DNA of 44,164 nucleotides from Candidatus Gottesmanbacteria bacterium. GTDB lineage: Bacteria; Patescibacteriota; Microgenomatia; UBA10105; UBA927. Shown here one piece after another: positions 33,217 to 41,422 of this stretch (its first letter is position 1; each line of letters starts with the position of its first letter). Location of the stretch: positions 1-44,164 of the forward strand of contig JACRMP010000035.1 in the NCBI GenBank assembly GCA_016214885.1. Reading direction: 5' to 3'. The position numbers and the translations under genes were made by a program. Below the pieces are notes generated by a model, which was not told the origin of the DNA, did no database searches, and saw only the letters and a list, made by a program, of their open reading frames with translations.

Positions 33217-33363
33217 ATGGGATCATTCGGCGGTTTTTATAAAGGGGACAAAAAGAAACAAAAAAAGTCACAGCTTGAAAAGAAAGCACAGAAACAGCTT
33301 TCCGGTGGAGCGTGGCAATTGCCGCAGGTAGAGATTATCAAAAAAGGCAAAAAAGAATGGTAA
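33217..33363 (+). CDS. Lysine-rich 48-residue protein
   Basis: A short open frame with a near-perfect ribosome site (AAAGGAGGG, 7 nt before the ATG). It starts MGSFGGFYKG, continues with a lysine-rich helix (about one third Lys) and ends VEIIKKGKKEW. Its stop overlaps the start of the next gene (ATGGTAA), so the two are translationally coupled. The strong start signal and the coupling support a real gene; no function is known. Confidence 0.75.
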   Translation: MGSFGGFYKGDKKKQKKSQLEKKAQKQLSGGAWQLPQVEIIKKGKKEW

Positions 33364-34316
33364 CGAGAGATGGGTCGTCTTCTAAGCGCCGCACGAAGCG
33401 GCTGGTTCGGTATATCCTGCCACTGTCATTGATGGGTATTTTTCTTATCGTTCTCTATGTGGTTTTCCGCATGGCATTTTCTCCAGTCGGATTCCGGCAG
33501 ACGGTAGTCATTGTCGGGGATCCCGTTCATGTCGTTTCGTTTGACGCTAAAACCAAACGGGCAACCGTGGTGGATTTACCGTTAGACGCGGTTATTTCTG
33601 CGGCATTAGGATACGGAAAGTATTCGGTTGGTGCACTGTTGTCCCTGGATGAGATTGATCACCGGGGAGGTAAGCTTATTACCAGCAGTATCAGTAACAC
33701 GTTGGGGCTACCGGTACAGGGCCATATGATTGTGCCAAAAATTGGCGATGGCAATATGGACAGGGAAATGCTTCAGGAAATATTTTCTTATGGCAGTATC
33801 GCTGCGGTTGCTTCCCAAAACATACGCGGATCAATTCCGCTTTCCGCGTGGGTGCGGTTGGTTTTACTTGCCCGCAGTCTGTCCGCAGACGGGTTGCAGA
33901 TTGTATCTGTCGAGCAGGCGCTTATAGAATCTGTTGCGCCCGACGGGAGTACGGCAAGGAGTGTTGACGAAAGCCGTATTGATTATATTCTCGATACTGC
34001 ATTTTTTGATGCGGGTATTCGGGCTGAGGGAACCTCGGTAGCCATCTACAACACGACATCGGTATCTTCGGTGGGACAACGTGCAAGCAGACAGTTGGGT
34101 AGGGTGGGGATGCAGCTGGTGTTTGTGGGTAATGCCGAGCAGGAAGTGGAGCGATGCGTGTTATCCGGTAACACCGACGCACTAAAAACAAAAAGCGCTC
34201 AGTTTATCCTCGCGTATTACGGATGTGACGTTGCTAAAGATAGTGAGCAGGGCAAAGAAACAGGCGCTGATCTTGTGGTGTTATTGGGAACGGAATTTGC
34301 TAACCGGTATAAATGA
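33357..34316 (+). CDS. Membrane-anchored protein with LytR C-terminal domain
   Basis: 319 aa from the ATG at 33357. A basic N-terminus (SSKRRTKRLVR) is followed by one transmembrane helix (about 18-39) and an extracellular part. The middle (about 50-215) resembles a shortened LytR-CpsA-Psr domain without its usual Arg/Asp-rich active-site motifs. The end (about 225-319), with GTSVAIYNTTSVSSVGQRASRQL and VVLLGTEF, is a LytR_C domain. Probably acts at the cell envelope. Coupled to the 48-residue gene upstream and convergent with the TPR gene. Confidence 0.8.
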   Translation: MVTRDGSSSKRRTKRLVRYILPLSLMGIFLIVLYVVFRMAFSPVGFRQTVVIVGDPVHVVSFDAKTKRATVVDLPLDAVISAALGYGKYSVGALLSLDEIDHRGGKLITSSISNTLGLPVQGHMIVPKIGDGNMDREMLQEIFSYGSIAAVASQNIRGSIPLSAWVRLVLLARSLSADGLQIVSVEQALIESVAPDGSTARSVDESRIDYILDTAFFDAGIRAEGTSVAIYNTTSVSSVGQRASRQLGRVGMQLVFVGNAEQEVERCVLSGNTDALKTKSAQFILAYYGCDVAKDSEQGKETGADLVVLLGTEFANRYK

Positions 34317-34323
34317 GGGGAAC

Positions 34324-35031
34324 TTACTCTTCTGTATCTGCTTCTTTTGATTCTGCATCGGGTTCTGCGTTATCGTCGGCGTGCTCGGTCCGTGCAAACG
34401 GCACATACAGGGCTGTTGACGAAAATGATGGCTGGTTGGCAAACCGCTTGCCTCGTCCGGTTTCGCGGAGAAATAAAGTTAAAGAGTTTTTGCCGACGGA
34501 TTTAATTAACGCCTGATAGGTGTTGCCGACCCCCAAAAATTTAATAAGCCGGAACGACAGGTCATCGGGGAGAGCTCCCAGATACACGTTCTGGCTGCTT
34601 CTGGCTTCTACGACATGATTTTTGGCTTTAAGCTCTGCCTCTTCACCGGGAGATACGGTAAGCAGTACCTGAAGCGGGGCGCAGTTGACACATTCAACAA
34701 TTTTCGTTTTGCCCGGCTCTTCGAGAAAGGACATTGGGGTTACCTGGGTGCGTTTTGTTTTAATGAGATCTTTTTGACGGACTACACCGAGTTTTTTGAG
34801 GTTCTTTGCGGCAATCTGATTATAGGTGTCGAGCTTGGTGACTTTTAGGAACGTTTTTTTGGCGTCGGTAATCTGTCCGCACTGCATGTAGGCAAATCCT
34901 AATCTGTTAAGAAAGCTGATATTATTTTTGTTGGTTTTGAGTAACGCGAGGTTAATGCGGATTGCCTCTTTCCAGTCCTGGGCAAGCGCTGCCGAGATGG
35001 CGGCGGCGTCGGAAATTGTCATGTCGCTCAT
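34324..35031 (-). CDS. TPR-repeat protein with C-terminal HIRAN-like region
   Basis: 235 aa from the ATG at 35031 (a TTG at 35040 is also open). The N-terminal two to three TPR-like helical pairs (about 10-85) include NNISFLNRLGFAYMQCGQITDAKKTFLKV. A beta-rich part (about 125-205) follows, with VYLGALPDDLSFRLIKFLGVGN and SLTLFLRETGRGKRF, and then a very acidic tail. No signal peptide. Function unknown; likely a protein-interaction module. Confidence 0.75.
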   Translation of the reverse strand: MSDMTISDAAAISAALAQDWKEAIRINLALLKTNKNNISFLNRLGFAYMQCGQITDAKKTFLKVTKLDTYNQIAAKNLKKLGVVRQKDLIKTKRTQVTPMSFLEEPGKTKIVECVNCAPLQVLLTVSPGEEAELKAKNHVVEARSSQNVYLGALPDDLSFRLIKFLGVGNTYQALIKSVGKNSLTLFLRETGRGKRFANQPSFSSTALYVPFARTEHADDNAEPDAESKEADTEE

Positions 35032-35041
35032 GGTGGACAAG

Positions 35042-35069
35042 AGTATCAGAGTAACGTAATATATGTCAA
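35042..35069 (-). promoter_or_regulatory. Promoter of the TPR-protein gene
   Basis: Minus strand perfect TTGACA (35069-35064), 16-nt spacer, GATACT (35047-35042), with the ATG at 35031 10 nt past the -10 box. Confidence 0.55.
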
Positions 35070-35099
35070 TACATAAGATGCCCCTTTGGCGGCACTGTT

Positions 35100-35819
35100 A
35101 TGAGCGGACATTCTAAGTGGAGTAAAGTTAAACACCAGAAGGCAACGACCGACGCCGTCAAAAGCCAGTCATTTACCAAAGCTTCCCGGGGACTTACGGT
35201 TGCTGTCCGTGAAGGGGGAGGGATTACCGACCCGGAAAAAAATTTTCATCTGCGGCTTGCTATAGAATTTGCCCGTAGTGTGAACATGCCCAAAGATACG
35301 ATAGAACGCGCCATAGAAAAAGGCGCGGGGGTGGGAGCCGCAGCATACGAAACGTTGGTGTATGAAGGGTATGGGCCCGGTGGAGTAGCGTACCTTGTGG
35401 TGGCCGCTACTGATAATCACCAGCGGACGGGAAGTGAAGTGAAGCATCAGTTTGACCGGGCAGGCGGCACCCTCGCTACTCCGGGAGCAGTAACATACCA
35501 GTTCCGCAAAAACGGGGTAATCCTGGTGCCCAAGACAGGGCGTTCATTTGATGATATGGTGGATATGGTTATCCGGTTGGGGGGAGATGATGTGATAGAG
35601 CAGGATGACGTATATGAAATCTATACGGCAGCAACCGAATTGTCACGCGTCAAATCACAATTAGAGGATGAGGGGGTAGTTATAGAGCTCACGGAGCTTA
35701 TTATGCGCGCAAGTACCCCCGTTGCCCCCACGGATGAAATACGGGCTAAAAATGATGCTTTGGTTGCCGTACTTGAGTCGCTTGACGATGTACAAAAAGT
35801 GTACACAACAATGGAGTAA
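35100..35819 (+). CDS. yebC: YebC/PmpR-family protein
   Basis: 239 aa, the usual length. The N-terminus MSGHSKWSKVKHQKATTDAVK, then RGLTVAVREGGGI, MPKDTIERAIEKGAG, YEGYGPGGVAYLV and KHQFDRAGGTLATPGAVTYQF are diagnostic. Members are transcription regulators or, as shown more recently, translation factors that relieve ribosome stalling. It stands alone, divergent from the TPR gene. Confidence 0.97.
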   Translation: MSGHSKWSKVKHQKATTDAVKSQSFTKASRGLTVAVREGGGITDPEKNFHLRLAIEFARSVNMPKDTIERAIEKGAGVGAAAYETLVYEGYGPGGVAYLVVAATDNHQRTGSEVKHQFDRAGGTLATPGAVTYQFRKNGVILVPKTGRSFDDMVDMVIRLGGDDVIEQDDVYEIYTAATELSRVKSQLEDEGVVIELTELIMRASTPVAPTDEIRAKNDALVAVLESLDDVQKVYTTME

Positions 35820-35863
35820 AATAGAAAAAGGTTTTTTTGATAGTCTACTAGGGGAGAGCTACC

Positions 35864-36703
35864 ATGATAAACAGAATTGTCCAGAGTATCGCCAAGCGCT
35901 ATAAACGCTGGGAACGGACACAGCCATTTACCAAACGGCAGCAGTTTGTCGGCATCACCGGTATTTTGACCGGGCTTCTGATGCTCACCCAGCTTGTGCC
36001 GCTGGATTTCCGGTATCCGATGGTGGTGGCGCTGTTTATCATCAGTTATCTTTTGTGTGCGTTTGCCCTGCGTGAAGATTTACACGGGGCCGAATGGGGG
36101 ACATTGCTCATCCTCCCGTCCTTTTTTACCGCGGCTGTCGCTGTGTTTTATTTTCTGCTGCCGACGAGGTGGCTAACCAGACTCCCCATAGCGGCACTTT
36201 ATGCAGTCGGTATGTATGCGCTGCTTCTCACCGAAAATATTTATAATGTCGCTGCCGCCCGCACTATAGCGCTTCTCAGAGCCGCGCATTCGGTCGGTTT
36301 TTTGCTTACGCTGGCTACATACTTTTTGTTGGTACAGACAATTCTTGCGTACCGGTTTTATGGATGGACAAACGCATTGCTTGTGGGGGTTGTCACGTAT
36401 CCGTTAACATTACAGATTCTTTGGGCGATGAATTTGGAGCCGTCGGTGGGCAAAAGGGTGAGGGAATTAACCCGCATTATTACGGTGGTAGCCGTGGAAT
36501 TGACCTGGATATTTTCACTTCTTCCCGTCAGGACAACACTTTTGGCACTTTTTCTGACAACCTGTTTTTACGGTCTGGTAGGCATGGGTCAGCAGTATCT
36601 GGCGGACCGGTTATATAAGCGCACGGTCTGGGAATTCTTTGGTGTGGTTGCCATTGTGTGTATCATATTGCTCGTTACATTAAATTGGCGGACTGCCTTG
36701 TAG
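35864..36703 (+). CDS. Hypothetical integral membrane protein (DUF5656-like)
   Basis: 279 aa with about eight hydrophobic helices after a basic N-terminus (MINRIVQSIAKRYKRWERTQPF). No enzyme motif is visible; YALLLTENIYNVAAARTIALLRAAHSVGFLL is the most distinctive part and recalls DUF5656 membrane proteins of Candidate Phyla Radiation bacteria (from memory). A GGGGAGAG ribosome site precedes the start. Its stop borders the 1.2 kb non-coding region. Confidence 0.8.
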   Translation: MINRIVQSIAKRYKRWERTQPFTKRQQFVGITGILTGLLMLTQLVPLDFRYPMVVALFIISYLLCAFALREDLHGAEWGTLLILPSFFTAAVAVFYFLLPTRWLTRLPIAALYAVGMYALLLTENIYNVAAARTIALLRAAHSVGFLLTLATYFLLVQTILAYRFYGWTNALLVGVVTYPLTLQILWAMNLEPSVGKRVRELTRIITVVAVELTWIFSLLPVRTTLLALFLTTCFYGLVGMGQQYLADRLYKRTVWEFFGVVAIVCIILLVTLNWRTAL

Positions 36704-36739
36704 CCTCATAACAGCCACAGAACGCGGGGAGTGGGAGAG

Positions 36740-36777
36740 TGATATAGTCTGATATAGTTGATATAGTTTGATATACG
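36740..36777 (+). repeat. Four iteron-like TGATATAG repeats
   Basis: TGATATAGT starts at 36740, 36750 and 36759, and TGATATACG at 36769, a spacing of 9-10 bp, close to one helical turn. A perfect DnaA-box sequence follows 23 bp later. Confidence 0.8.
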
Positions 36778-36970
36778 TAAGTAAAACTATAGGACACAAT
36801 GTGGATAATTAATTTCACGGGGTCCCGGTGTTATTTTCACAACCTCATATTAGCCTCATCATGCGTAAAACTATAGGGTAGAGTCGTACACAGCCCTAGC
36901 CTCGTACCTCTCTCTGTTAGCCTCACTCTGCTCCTCTCTGAGTACACAAAGTGTGCGATAAATATGCCAT

Positions 36971-37372
36971 ATGGATCGTTCTGACGCTCCAAATACGTTT
37001 ATCATCACATACTCCGGAGGATAGAATACAGCCTCAAAAATAGCCCATTGGAGCATTAGAACGCGCTAAAATAAACCGAAAACAGATAACGTTAGCAGCT
37101 ATGACGCGTACAATGCTAATCCACCCGTACTACGTACATAATCCTGCATAAACTATTAGACATCAAGGCTAATTTTGTACAATTGGAGCGATTTGACGCT
37201 CTATCTCGTCTTAAGGGATATGCGTAAAAATAATCTTATTCAGGCACGAAAATATGTATTTAGAGCGTAATAATGCGCTAAATTGCGACGTCTCCTAATA
37301 CTCATATACCCCCAGAGTAGGGAGAATAGCCTCGAAAGTGTGCATTTAGAGCGATATAGTGCGCTAAACTGC
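36971..37372 (+). repeat. Five degenerate palindromic repeats, GAGC-N8-GCKC type
   Basis: Copies lie at about 36971-36995, 37046-37072, 37181-37204, 37257-37284 and 37343-37372. Each has GGAKC or TTTAGAGC, an 8-base centre (GTTCTGAC, ATTAGAAC, GATTTGAC, GTAATAAT, GATATAGT) and then GCTC or GCGCTAAA, forming a hairpin. The second, fourth and fifth copies share upstream sequence too (CCTC or GCAC, then AAAA-rich). The last centre equals the core of the TGATATAGT iterons. Confidence 0.65.
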
Positions 37373-37925
37373 ATCAAGCATAAAAAACCCGAATGACCAT
37401 TTTTCTCGATGACAAAGAGCAGTATTTTGTAGTCCAATGTCGGGGTATGGTTGGGCGCGGTATAGCCTTATAAACCTGCCTGGGGTAGACCGACGCGGGT
37501 ACTCCTTCTCTCCCAATGCCGCAGCCTGCAATAGCAATCTGCCATCAGCCGCCGTACGTGTCATATACCCACCCCGGGGCAGCAGTTACTATGTTGTCGC
37601 ACAATAATACTTTTGCGACGTTGTGAAACAGGGTGTGCGGAGAAGACCCAATTTGCCTGTATTCAGCTCTGTATCTTTTTCTCGATATCTTTATGCATTC
37701 CGTAAACATGTTTGCGTATGTGGTGTCCACATATTCCCTTGTATCCGCATGCATCTTTTTTAGGGTTTCCGCCGCTGCCCGGTGACTCTTTCCCGGCGTA
37801 TGGTTTTTATCTTTTTCGTGTCAAAAAGCACCCTCCTGTTTAGGGCCGGTATTTGGAGATGATCAGTTGTATGGCTTTTGTTAATGAGAGGCCTTGTAGG
37901 TCATTACAGAGGCGTATAATTGAGG

Positions 37926-38624
37926 CTAAATTTGGACAAATTGGTACTCACCCAAAACAGTGGTTTTGGCGGGACTTGCGACGGCGTTCATGCGAACCAG
38001 CGATACTTTATCCGGGGCAAATTGTCCGACATGCATGTCTTTGTTTTTTGTCAGCATATCGGTAAATTTTTCAGAAGGCGCATGGGTATACCGGCAAATA
38101 GTTGTGTTGGCAAAAACGGCTTCGTCGGTAAAGTATGTTTTGTCATCAGGCACGCCGGCATCGGTAAGGCTTTTCCGTAAGCGACGTATAAACTGATCGT
38201 ATTCGGGGCTAACCAGTGCGATAATGGATACACTTGTCGGCATGCTCAGCAGTCCTGCAAAGATAAACGGAAATGGCGCAGTTTTGGGTACCAGTGTTTT
38301 AAGCAATCCATCCACTTTAGCTACGTCTGACGCGGTAAACCGTGGCGGGTCGTGAATGACCCGGACGTTCTGGATGGTCACATGGAGGGCGTCATTTGGA
38401 TAATAAAAAAACTCCGGTTCGATTGCCCGCAGCGGCTCAATAAGTTGTGTTTGGATTGTCTCCGCAATGTCTTTGGGTACCCGGCTTATGATCGTTAACG
38501 CAATCTGCGGGTCGTTTTGATAATCCGTTTGCATAGGAACAATCGTTGAGGCAGGAGCGCCTGCAGCGAGAGCTGTTTCCATTTGGCGCATCAGATCAAG
38601 CTGTTTTTGTTGAAACGGGGTCAT
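37926..38624 (-). CDS. 2H-phosphoesterase-like protein (2'-5' RNA ligase superfamily)
   Basis: 232 aa. The first H-x-T motif is LHVTIQNV near residue 80. At the expected second motif the sequence reads FANTTICRYT, with Asn where the second catalytic His should be. Two similar halves of the LigT-like fold are suggested by IALTIISRVPK and VSIIALVSPEYDQF. It may bind rather than cleave cyclic-phosphate RNA ends; this is inference. A -10 (TAGAAT, 38636-38631) lies 6 nt before the ATG, again leaderless. It is divergent from the recombinase gene. Confidence 0.75.
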   Translation of the reverse strand: MTPFQQKQLDLMRQMETALAAGAPASTIVPMQTDYQNDPQIALTIISRVPKDIAETIQTQLIEPLRAIEPEFFYYPNDALHVTIQNVRVIHDPPRFTASDVAKVDGLLKTLVPKTAPFPFIFAGLLSMPTSVSIIALVSPEYDQFIRRLRKSLTDAGVPDDKTYFTDEAVFANTTICRYTHAPSEKFTDMLTKNKDMHVGQFAPDKVSLVRMNAVASPAKTTVLGEYQFVQI

Positions 38625-38697
38625 AGGATTATTCTAACATATTGACAATTATGTTAACGTCGTACATTCTTGATTGTAGAGACGTCTAATAATAAAT

Positions 38698-39651
38698 ATG
38701 GATATTGAACAGCTGATTAAAGACTTTTTGGAATATCTTGAAATTGAGCGCAATGTTTCGCAATTGACGATCCGCAACTATCGTCATTATTTGGAGCGGT
38801 TTGTACGCTTTTTAGCAGGTTCTCCCAACCCCTCCCCTCCTCCCCCACCCGTGAAACCTGTGAAAATTTCCGACATTACTGCGGAAAATATCCGTCAGTA
38901 CAGACTGTATTTGTCCCGTTTTACCGATGAAAAAGGCATGTCCCTCAAAAGGGTTACCCAAAATTACCATCTGATTGCACTCCGAAGTTTCCTTAAGTAT
39001 ATGGCCAAACGGGACATCCCCACCATCTCACCGGACAAAATAGATCTGCCGAAAGCCGAAAGCAGGTCAATTAAATTTTTGGAGCACGGCGATATGGAGC
39101 GTCTGCTTAACATGCCCGATATGAATACCAAGGAAGGCGTGCGGGACAAGGCAATGCTCGAAGTGTTGTTTTCGACCGGCCTCCGGGTATCGGAGCTCGT
39201 GAGTCTTAACCGTGATCAGATTAATCTGGACAGACGTGAGTTTAGCGTTATCGGAAAAGGCAGAAGGACGCGCATCGTCTTTTTGTCCGAGCGTTCGGCC
39301 GATTGGCTCCGGAAATATCTGGCTACCCGTGAAGATGATCTGCGTCCGATATTTATTCGATACAGCGGAAAAACTCCTGATGGAGACGATAAAACCGGTG
39401 AATCGATTAGGCTGACGGCCAGAAGCGTGCAGCGGTCGGTGGAAAAGTACGTAAAAAAGGCTAAGCTCATGGTGAAAATTACTCCGCACGGCCTACGGCA
39501 TACCTTTGCTACTGACTTATTAGGTAACGGCGCCGACCTTCGGGCAATCCAGGAGCTGCTGGGACACAAAAATGTTTCGACGACTCAGATTTATACGCAC
39601 ATTACCAATCCGCAGCTTAAGGAAATACATGATAAATTCCATAGTAAATAA
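38698..39651 (+). CDS. Tyrosine recombinase, XerC/XerD type
   Basis: 317 aa. An N-terminal SAM-like core-binding domain (1-105) is interrupted by a Pro-rich insert (GSPNPSPPPPPVKP, 41-54). The catalytic domain has R163 (TGLRVSEL), K187 (GKGRRTR), H264 and R267 (PHGLRHTF), H290 (LGHKN) and the nucleophile Y299 (TQIYTH). The set is complete. It could be the chromosome-dimer-resolving Xer protein of this genome or an element integrase; size and the absence of an arm-binding domain favour Xer. It lies 0.8 kb from the repeat-rich region. Confidence 0.92.
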   Translation: MDIEQLIKDFLEYLEIERNVSQLTIRNYRHYLERFVRFLAGSPNPSPPPPPVKPVKISDITAENIRQYRLYLSRFTDEKGMSLKRVTQNYHLIALRSFLKYMAKRDIPTISPDKIDLPKAESRSIKFLEHGDMERLLNMPDMNTKEGVRDKAMLEVLFSTGLRVSELVSLNRDQINLDRREFSVIGKGRRTRIVFLSERSADWLRKYLATREDDLRPIFIRYSGKTPDGDDKTGESIRLTARSVQRSVEKYVKKAKLMVKITPHGLRHTFATDLLGNGADLRAIQELLGHKNVSTTQIYTHITNPQLKEIHDKFHSK

Positions 39652-39660
39652 CATGGTAGT

Positions 39661-40671
39661 GTGATCCGCATGAACATAAGCGTTTTGTACAACAGACCGG
39701 CCGCACGGTTTACCAAAGAAACCGATTTTGTCGTCGCCGAAGAAGACACCGAAGAGTCAGCCCGTGAGGTAGCAGAAGCGCTTGCTGTAAAAGGCGCGAC
39801 CCCGTCACTTTTTCCGGTGACGGAGAAGAATATTAACAAAGTTATAGCGTCGCTTCCCGCTGATGATTTAGTATTCAATCTTATTGAATGGACCGGTGTA
39901 GACACGCCGTATGCTATTGACGCATATGAACACATGCATAAGAGGCGCCTCCGGTATACCGGAGCGGGGCTGGATACCTATTTATTGTCGTGTGATAAAT
40001 CGGTAATGAAGAAGCGCCTGGACGAGGAAGGGTTACCGAGCGCCCGATGGCAGTTATTTCAGACGGGTGACGAGGCAGTCCTGTCTGATTTCCGGTACCC
40101 ACTTATCGTAAAAGTCAGCAGTGAGCACTCCAGCGTCGGGTTATCCAAAGAAGCAATTGTAAAAGACAGCAACAATTTAATCGCTATAGTGAAAAAGCGC
40201 ATTGCCCAGTATAAACAGCCGGTGTATGCGGAAGAGTTTTTGACGGGGCGTGAGTTCCAGGTCACCCTGCTTGAGAGGAAAAACGGCCTTACCGTACTTC
40301 CTGTTTCTGAGGTCCGCTACAGTAAAACTACGAATGTTCCTTTTCTTACCTATGAAAGCCGTTGGGATGCAACACACGCCGACTATGACAATTCAGAAGT
40401 ATTGCTGGCGCGACTCACTCCGCTTATGAAGAAAAAAATTGAAGACATGAGTATTGCCGCCTTCACCACATTTAGGTACCGCGATTACGCGCGGTTTGAC
40501 GTGCGCTGCCAGGGAGACGAACCGATGTTTCTTGAGATCAATTCCAATCCCGGTTTAAGCGACGATCCTGAATACGGTATGACGGTTTCCTATAAAGCTA
40601 TGGGGATGTCATTTGCCGATTTTGTCTGGGAAATAGTGGAATCAGCAACGCGCAGATGGTCTATGGGATGA
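39661..40671 (+). CDS. ATP-grasp ligase, D-Ala-D-Ala-ligase-like
   Basis: 336 aa from GTG 39661; the ATG at 39670 (MNISVLYNRP) is an equally good start. The ATP-grasp core shows YPLIVKVSSEHSSVGLSKEA, PVYAEEFLTGREFQVTLL, YARFDVRCQG and the Mg site FLEINSNPGLSD. The order matches Ddl-like ligases, but the N-terminal part differs from true Ddl (no HGxxGEDG; VFNLIEWTGVDTPYAIDAYE instead). The substrate is probably an amino acid or peptide. It runs into the convergent C39-type peptidase gene with an 11-bp overlap. Confidence 0.88.
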   Translation: MIRMNISVLYNRPAARFTKETDFVVAEEDTEESAREVAEALAVKGATPSLFPVTEKNINKVIASLPADDLVFNLIEWTGVDTPYAIDAYEHMHKRRLRYTGAGLDTYLLSCDKSVMKKRLDEEGLPSARWQLFQTGDEAVLSDFRYPLIVKVSSEHSSVGLSKEAIVKDSNNLIAIVKKRIAQYKQPVYAEEFLTGREFQVTLLERKNGLTVLPVSEVRYSKTTNVPFLTYESRWDATHADYDNSEVLLARLTPLMKKKIEDMSIAAFTTFRYRDYARFDVRCQGDEPMFLEINSNPGLSDDPEYGMTVSYKAMGMSFADFVWEIVESATRRWSMG

Positions 40672-41254
40672 ACACCCGGGCGGTTTCGGTGCGGAAGTAC
40701 GGTAGCGATTCGGGATCCCTGGCCACCACCATCATCAGCTGCGGCTGCCATTTACGGACGAGACGGAATTTTTTGCCGTTTTTTTTGAGTTTTTTCCGTT
40801 TATAATCGAAATCCCACCATCTTGAGCGGAAATCGCTCCAGTCATATGATTTGCGTTTCCCCGTGGCACTATCAAGAAGTACGACGCGTGATTTGCTGGC
40901 GAGGTAAGAAGCTACCATTGCCCAGTGTCCTGATTCTTCCTGTGGCCGGTATTTATCATCGAGGTCGTAAAGATACGATACGATAACCGCACGCTGTTCC
41001 TTGGGCCGGTATTTTAATGCACTCTGGAGGTGATGCAGCGTCGCATATTCCATGATCATGACGGATAAACCTAATTTATTTGCCGCTTCGATCATGTGTT
41101 TTGTCGATGTGCCGTTCCTCCCTGTTTTACAAAGGGTAATAAGCCGCTTCATGGAAACGCGCATCCCAAGATATTCCACCACGTGCTTAAGCGAAACGGG
41201 GCCACATGTTATATCATCCGGCTGCTGGATTGGTTTGATGTTTTTTCTACCCAT
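40661..41254 (-). CDS. C39-like cysteine peptidase
   Basis: 197 aa. Papain-like C39 motifs: C17 in DDITCGPVSLKHVVEYLG, H110 in ESGHWAMVASY and D128 in VVLLDSATG. No signal peptide or ABC domain, so it is a stand-alone cytosolic enzyme or one exported by an unrecognised route. The middle (TKHMIEAANKLGLSVMIME) is typical of C39-fold proteins. Its 3' end overlaps that of the ATP-grasp gene. A link to peptide modification is suggested by the pairing but not shown. Confidence 0.85.
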   Translation of the reverse strand: MGRKNIKPIQQPDDITCGPVSLKHVVEYLGMRVSMKRLITLCKTGRNGTSTKHMIEAANKLGLSVMIMEYATLHHLQSALKYRPKEQRAVIVSYLYDLDDKYRPQEESGHWAMVASYLASKSRVVLLDSATGKRKSYDWSDFRSRWWDFDYKRKKLKKNGKKFRLVRKWQPQLMMVVARDPESLPYFRTETARVFIP

Positions 41255-41293
41255 AGTAATACAGCTAAATTTAGTAATCCAGAAATAAAGAGG

Positions 41294-41323
41294 TCTCGCG
41301 GAGCGAGATCCTGCTCCGCAGGA
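41294..41323 (+). repeat. Double palindromic element
   Basis: Two perfect hairpins side by side, TCTCG-CGGAG-CGAGA (41294-41308) and TCCTGC-TCC-GCAGGA (41309-41323). They can also pair with each other through CGGAGC and GCTCCG. There is no T-tract, so it is not a typical terminator. It is of the same general kind as the palindromes at 7541-7580 and 26324-26373. Confidence 0.6.
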
Positions 41324-41422
41324 CGATTGGAATATCCATTCTACCCCGTTCAGAAGAAGCCATCAAGACCTATAGTTAGCTGTTTTACACCAACGCAGCC
41401 ATTTTTGGGTAGCCTGCCGGTG

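Larger units (their letters stand above)
36704..37925 (+). other. 1.2 kb non-coding region with several repeat families
   Basis: No convincing gene on either strand: open frames here are 60-70 codons with no ribosome site, -10 box or recognisable protein. It contains four near-tandem TGATATAG units (36740-36777), a perfect DnaA-box sequence (TGTGGATAA, 36800-36808), a 13-base repeat GTAAAACTATAGG at 36781 and 36865, TAGCCTC at 36701, 36851, 36897, 36918 and 37327 (CAGCCTC at 37029), and five related palindromes (36971-37372). The part from 37400 to 37925 shows no clear structure. A replication origin, a regulatory array or a decayed mobile element are all possible. Confidence 0.7.

Noticed and set aside
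36971-37372. CRISPR array
   Set aside because: The repeats are degenerate, irregularly spaced (about 75-135 bp) and palindromic around variable centres; there are no uniform spacers and no cas genes.
37545-37754. 69-codon minus-strand frame as a small gene
   Set aside because: No ribosome site or -10 box, unremarkable composition, and it lies in a region where all frames are short.
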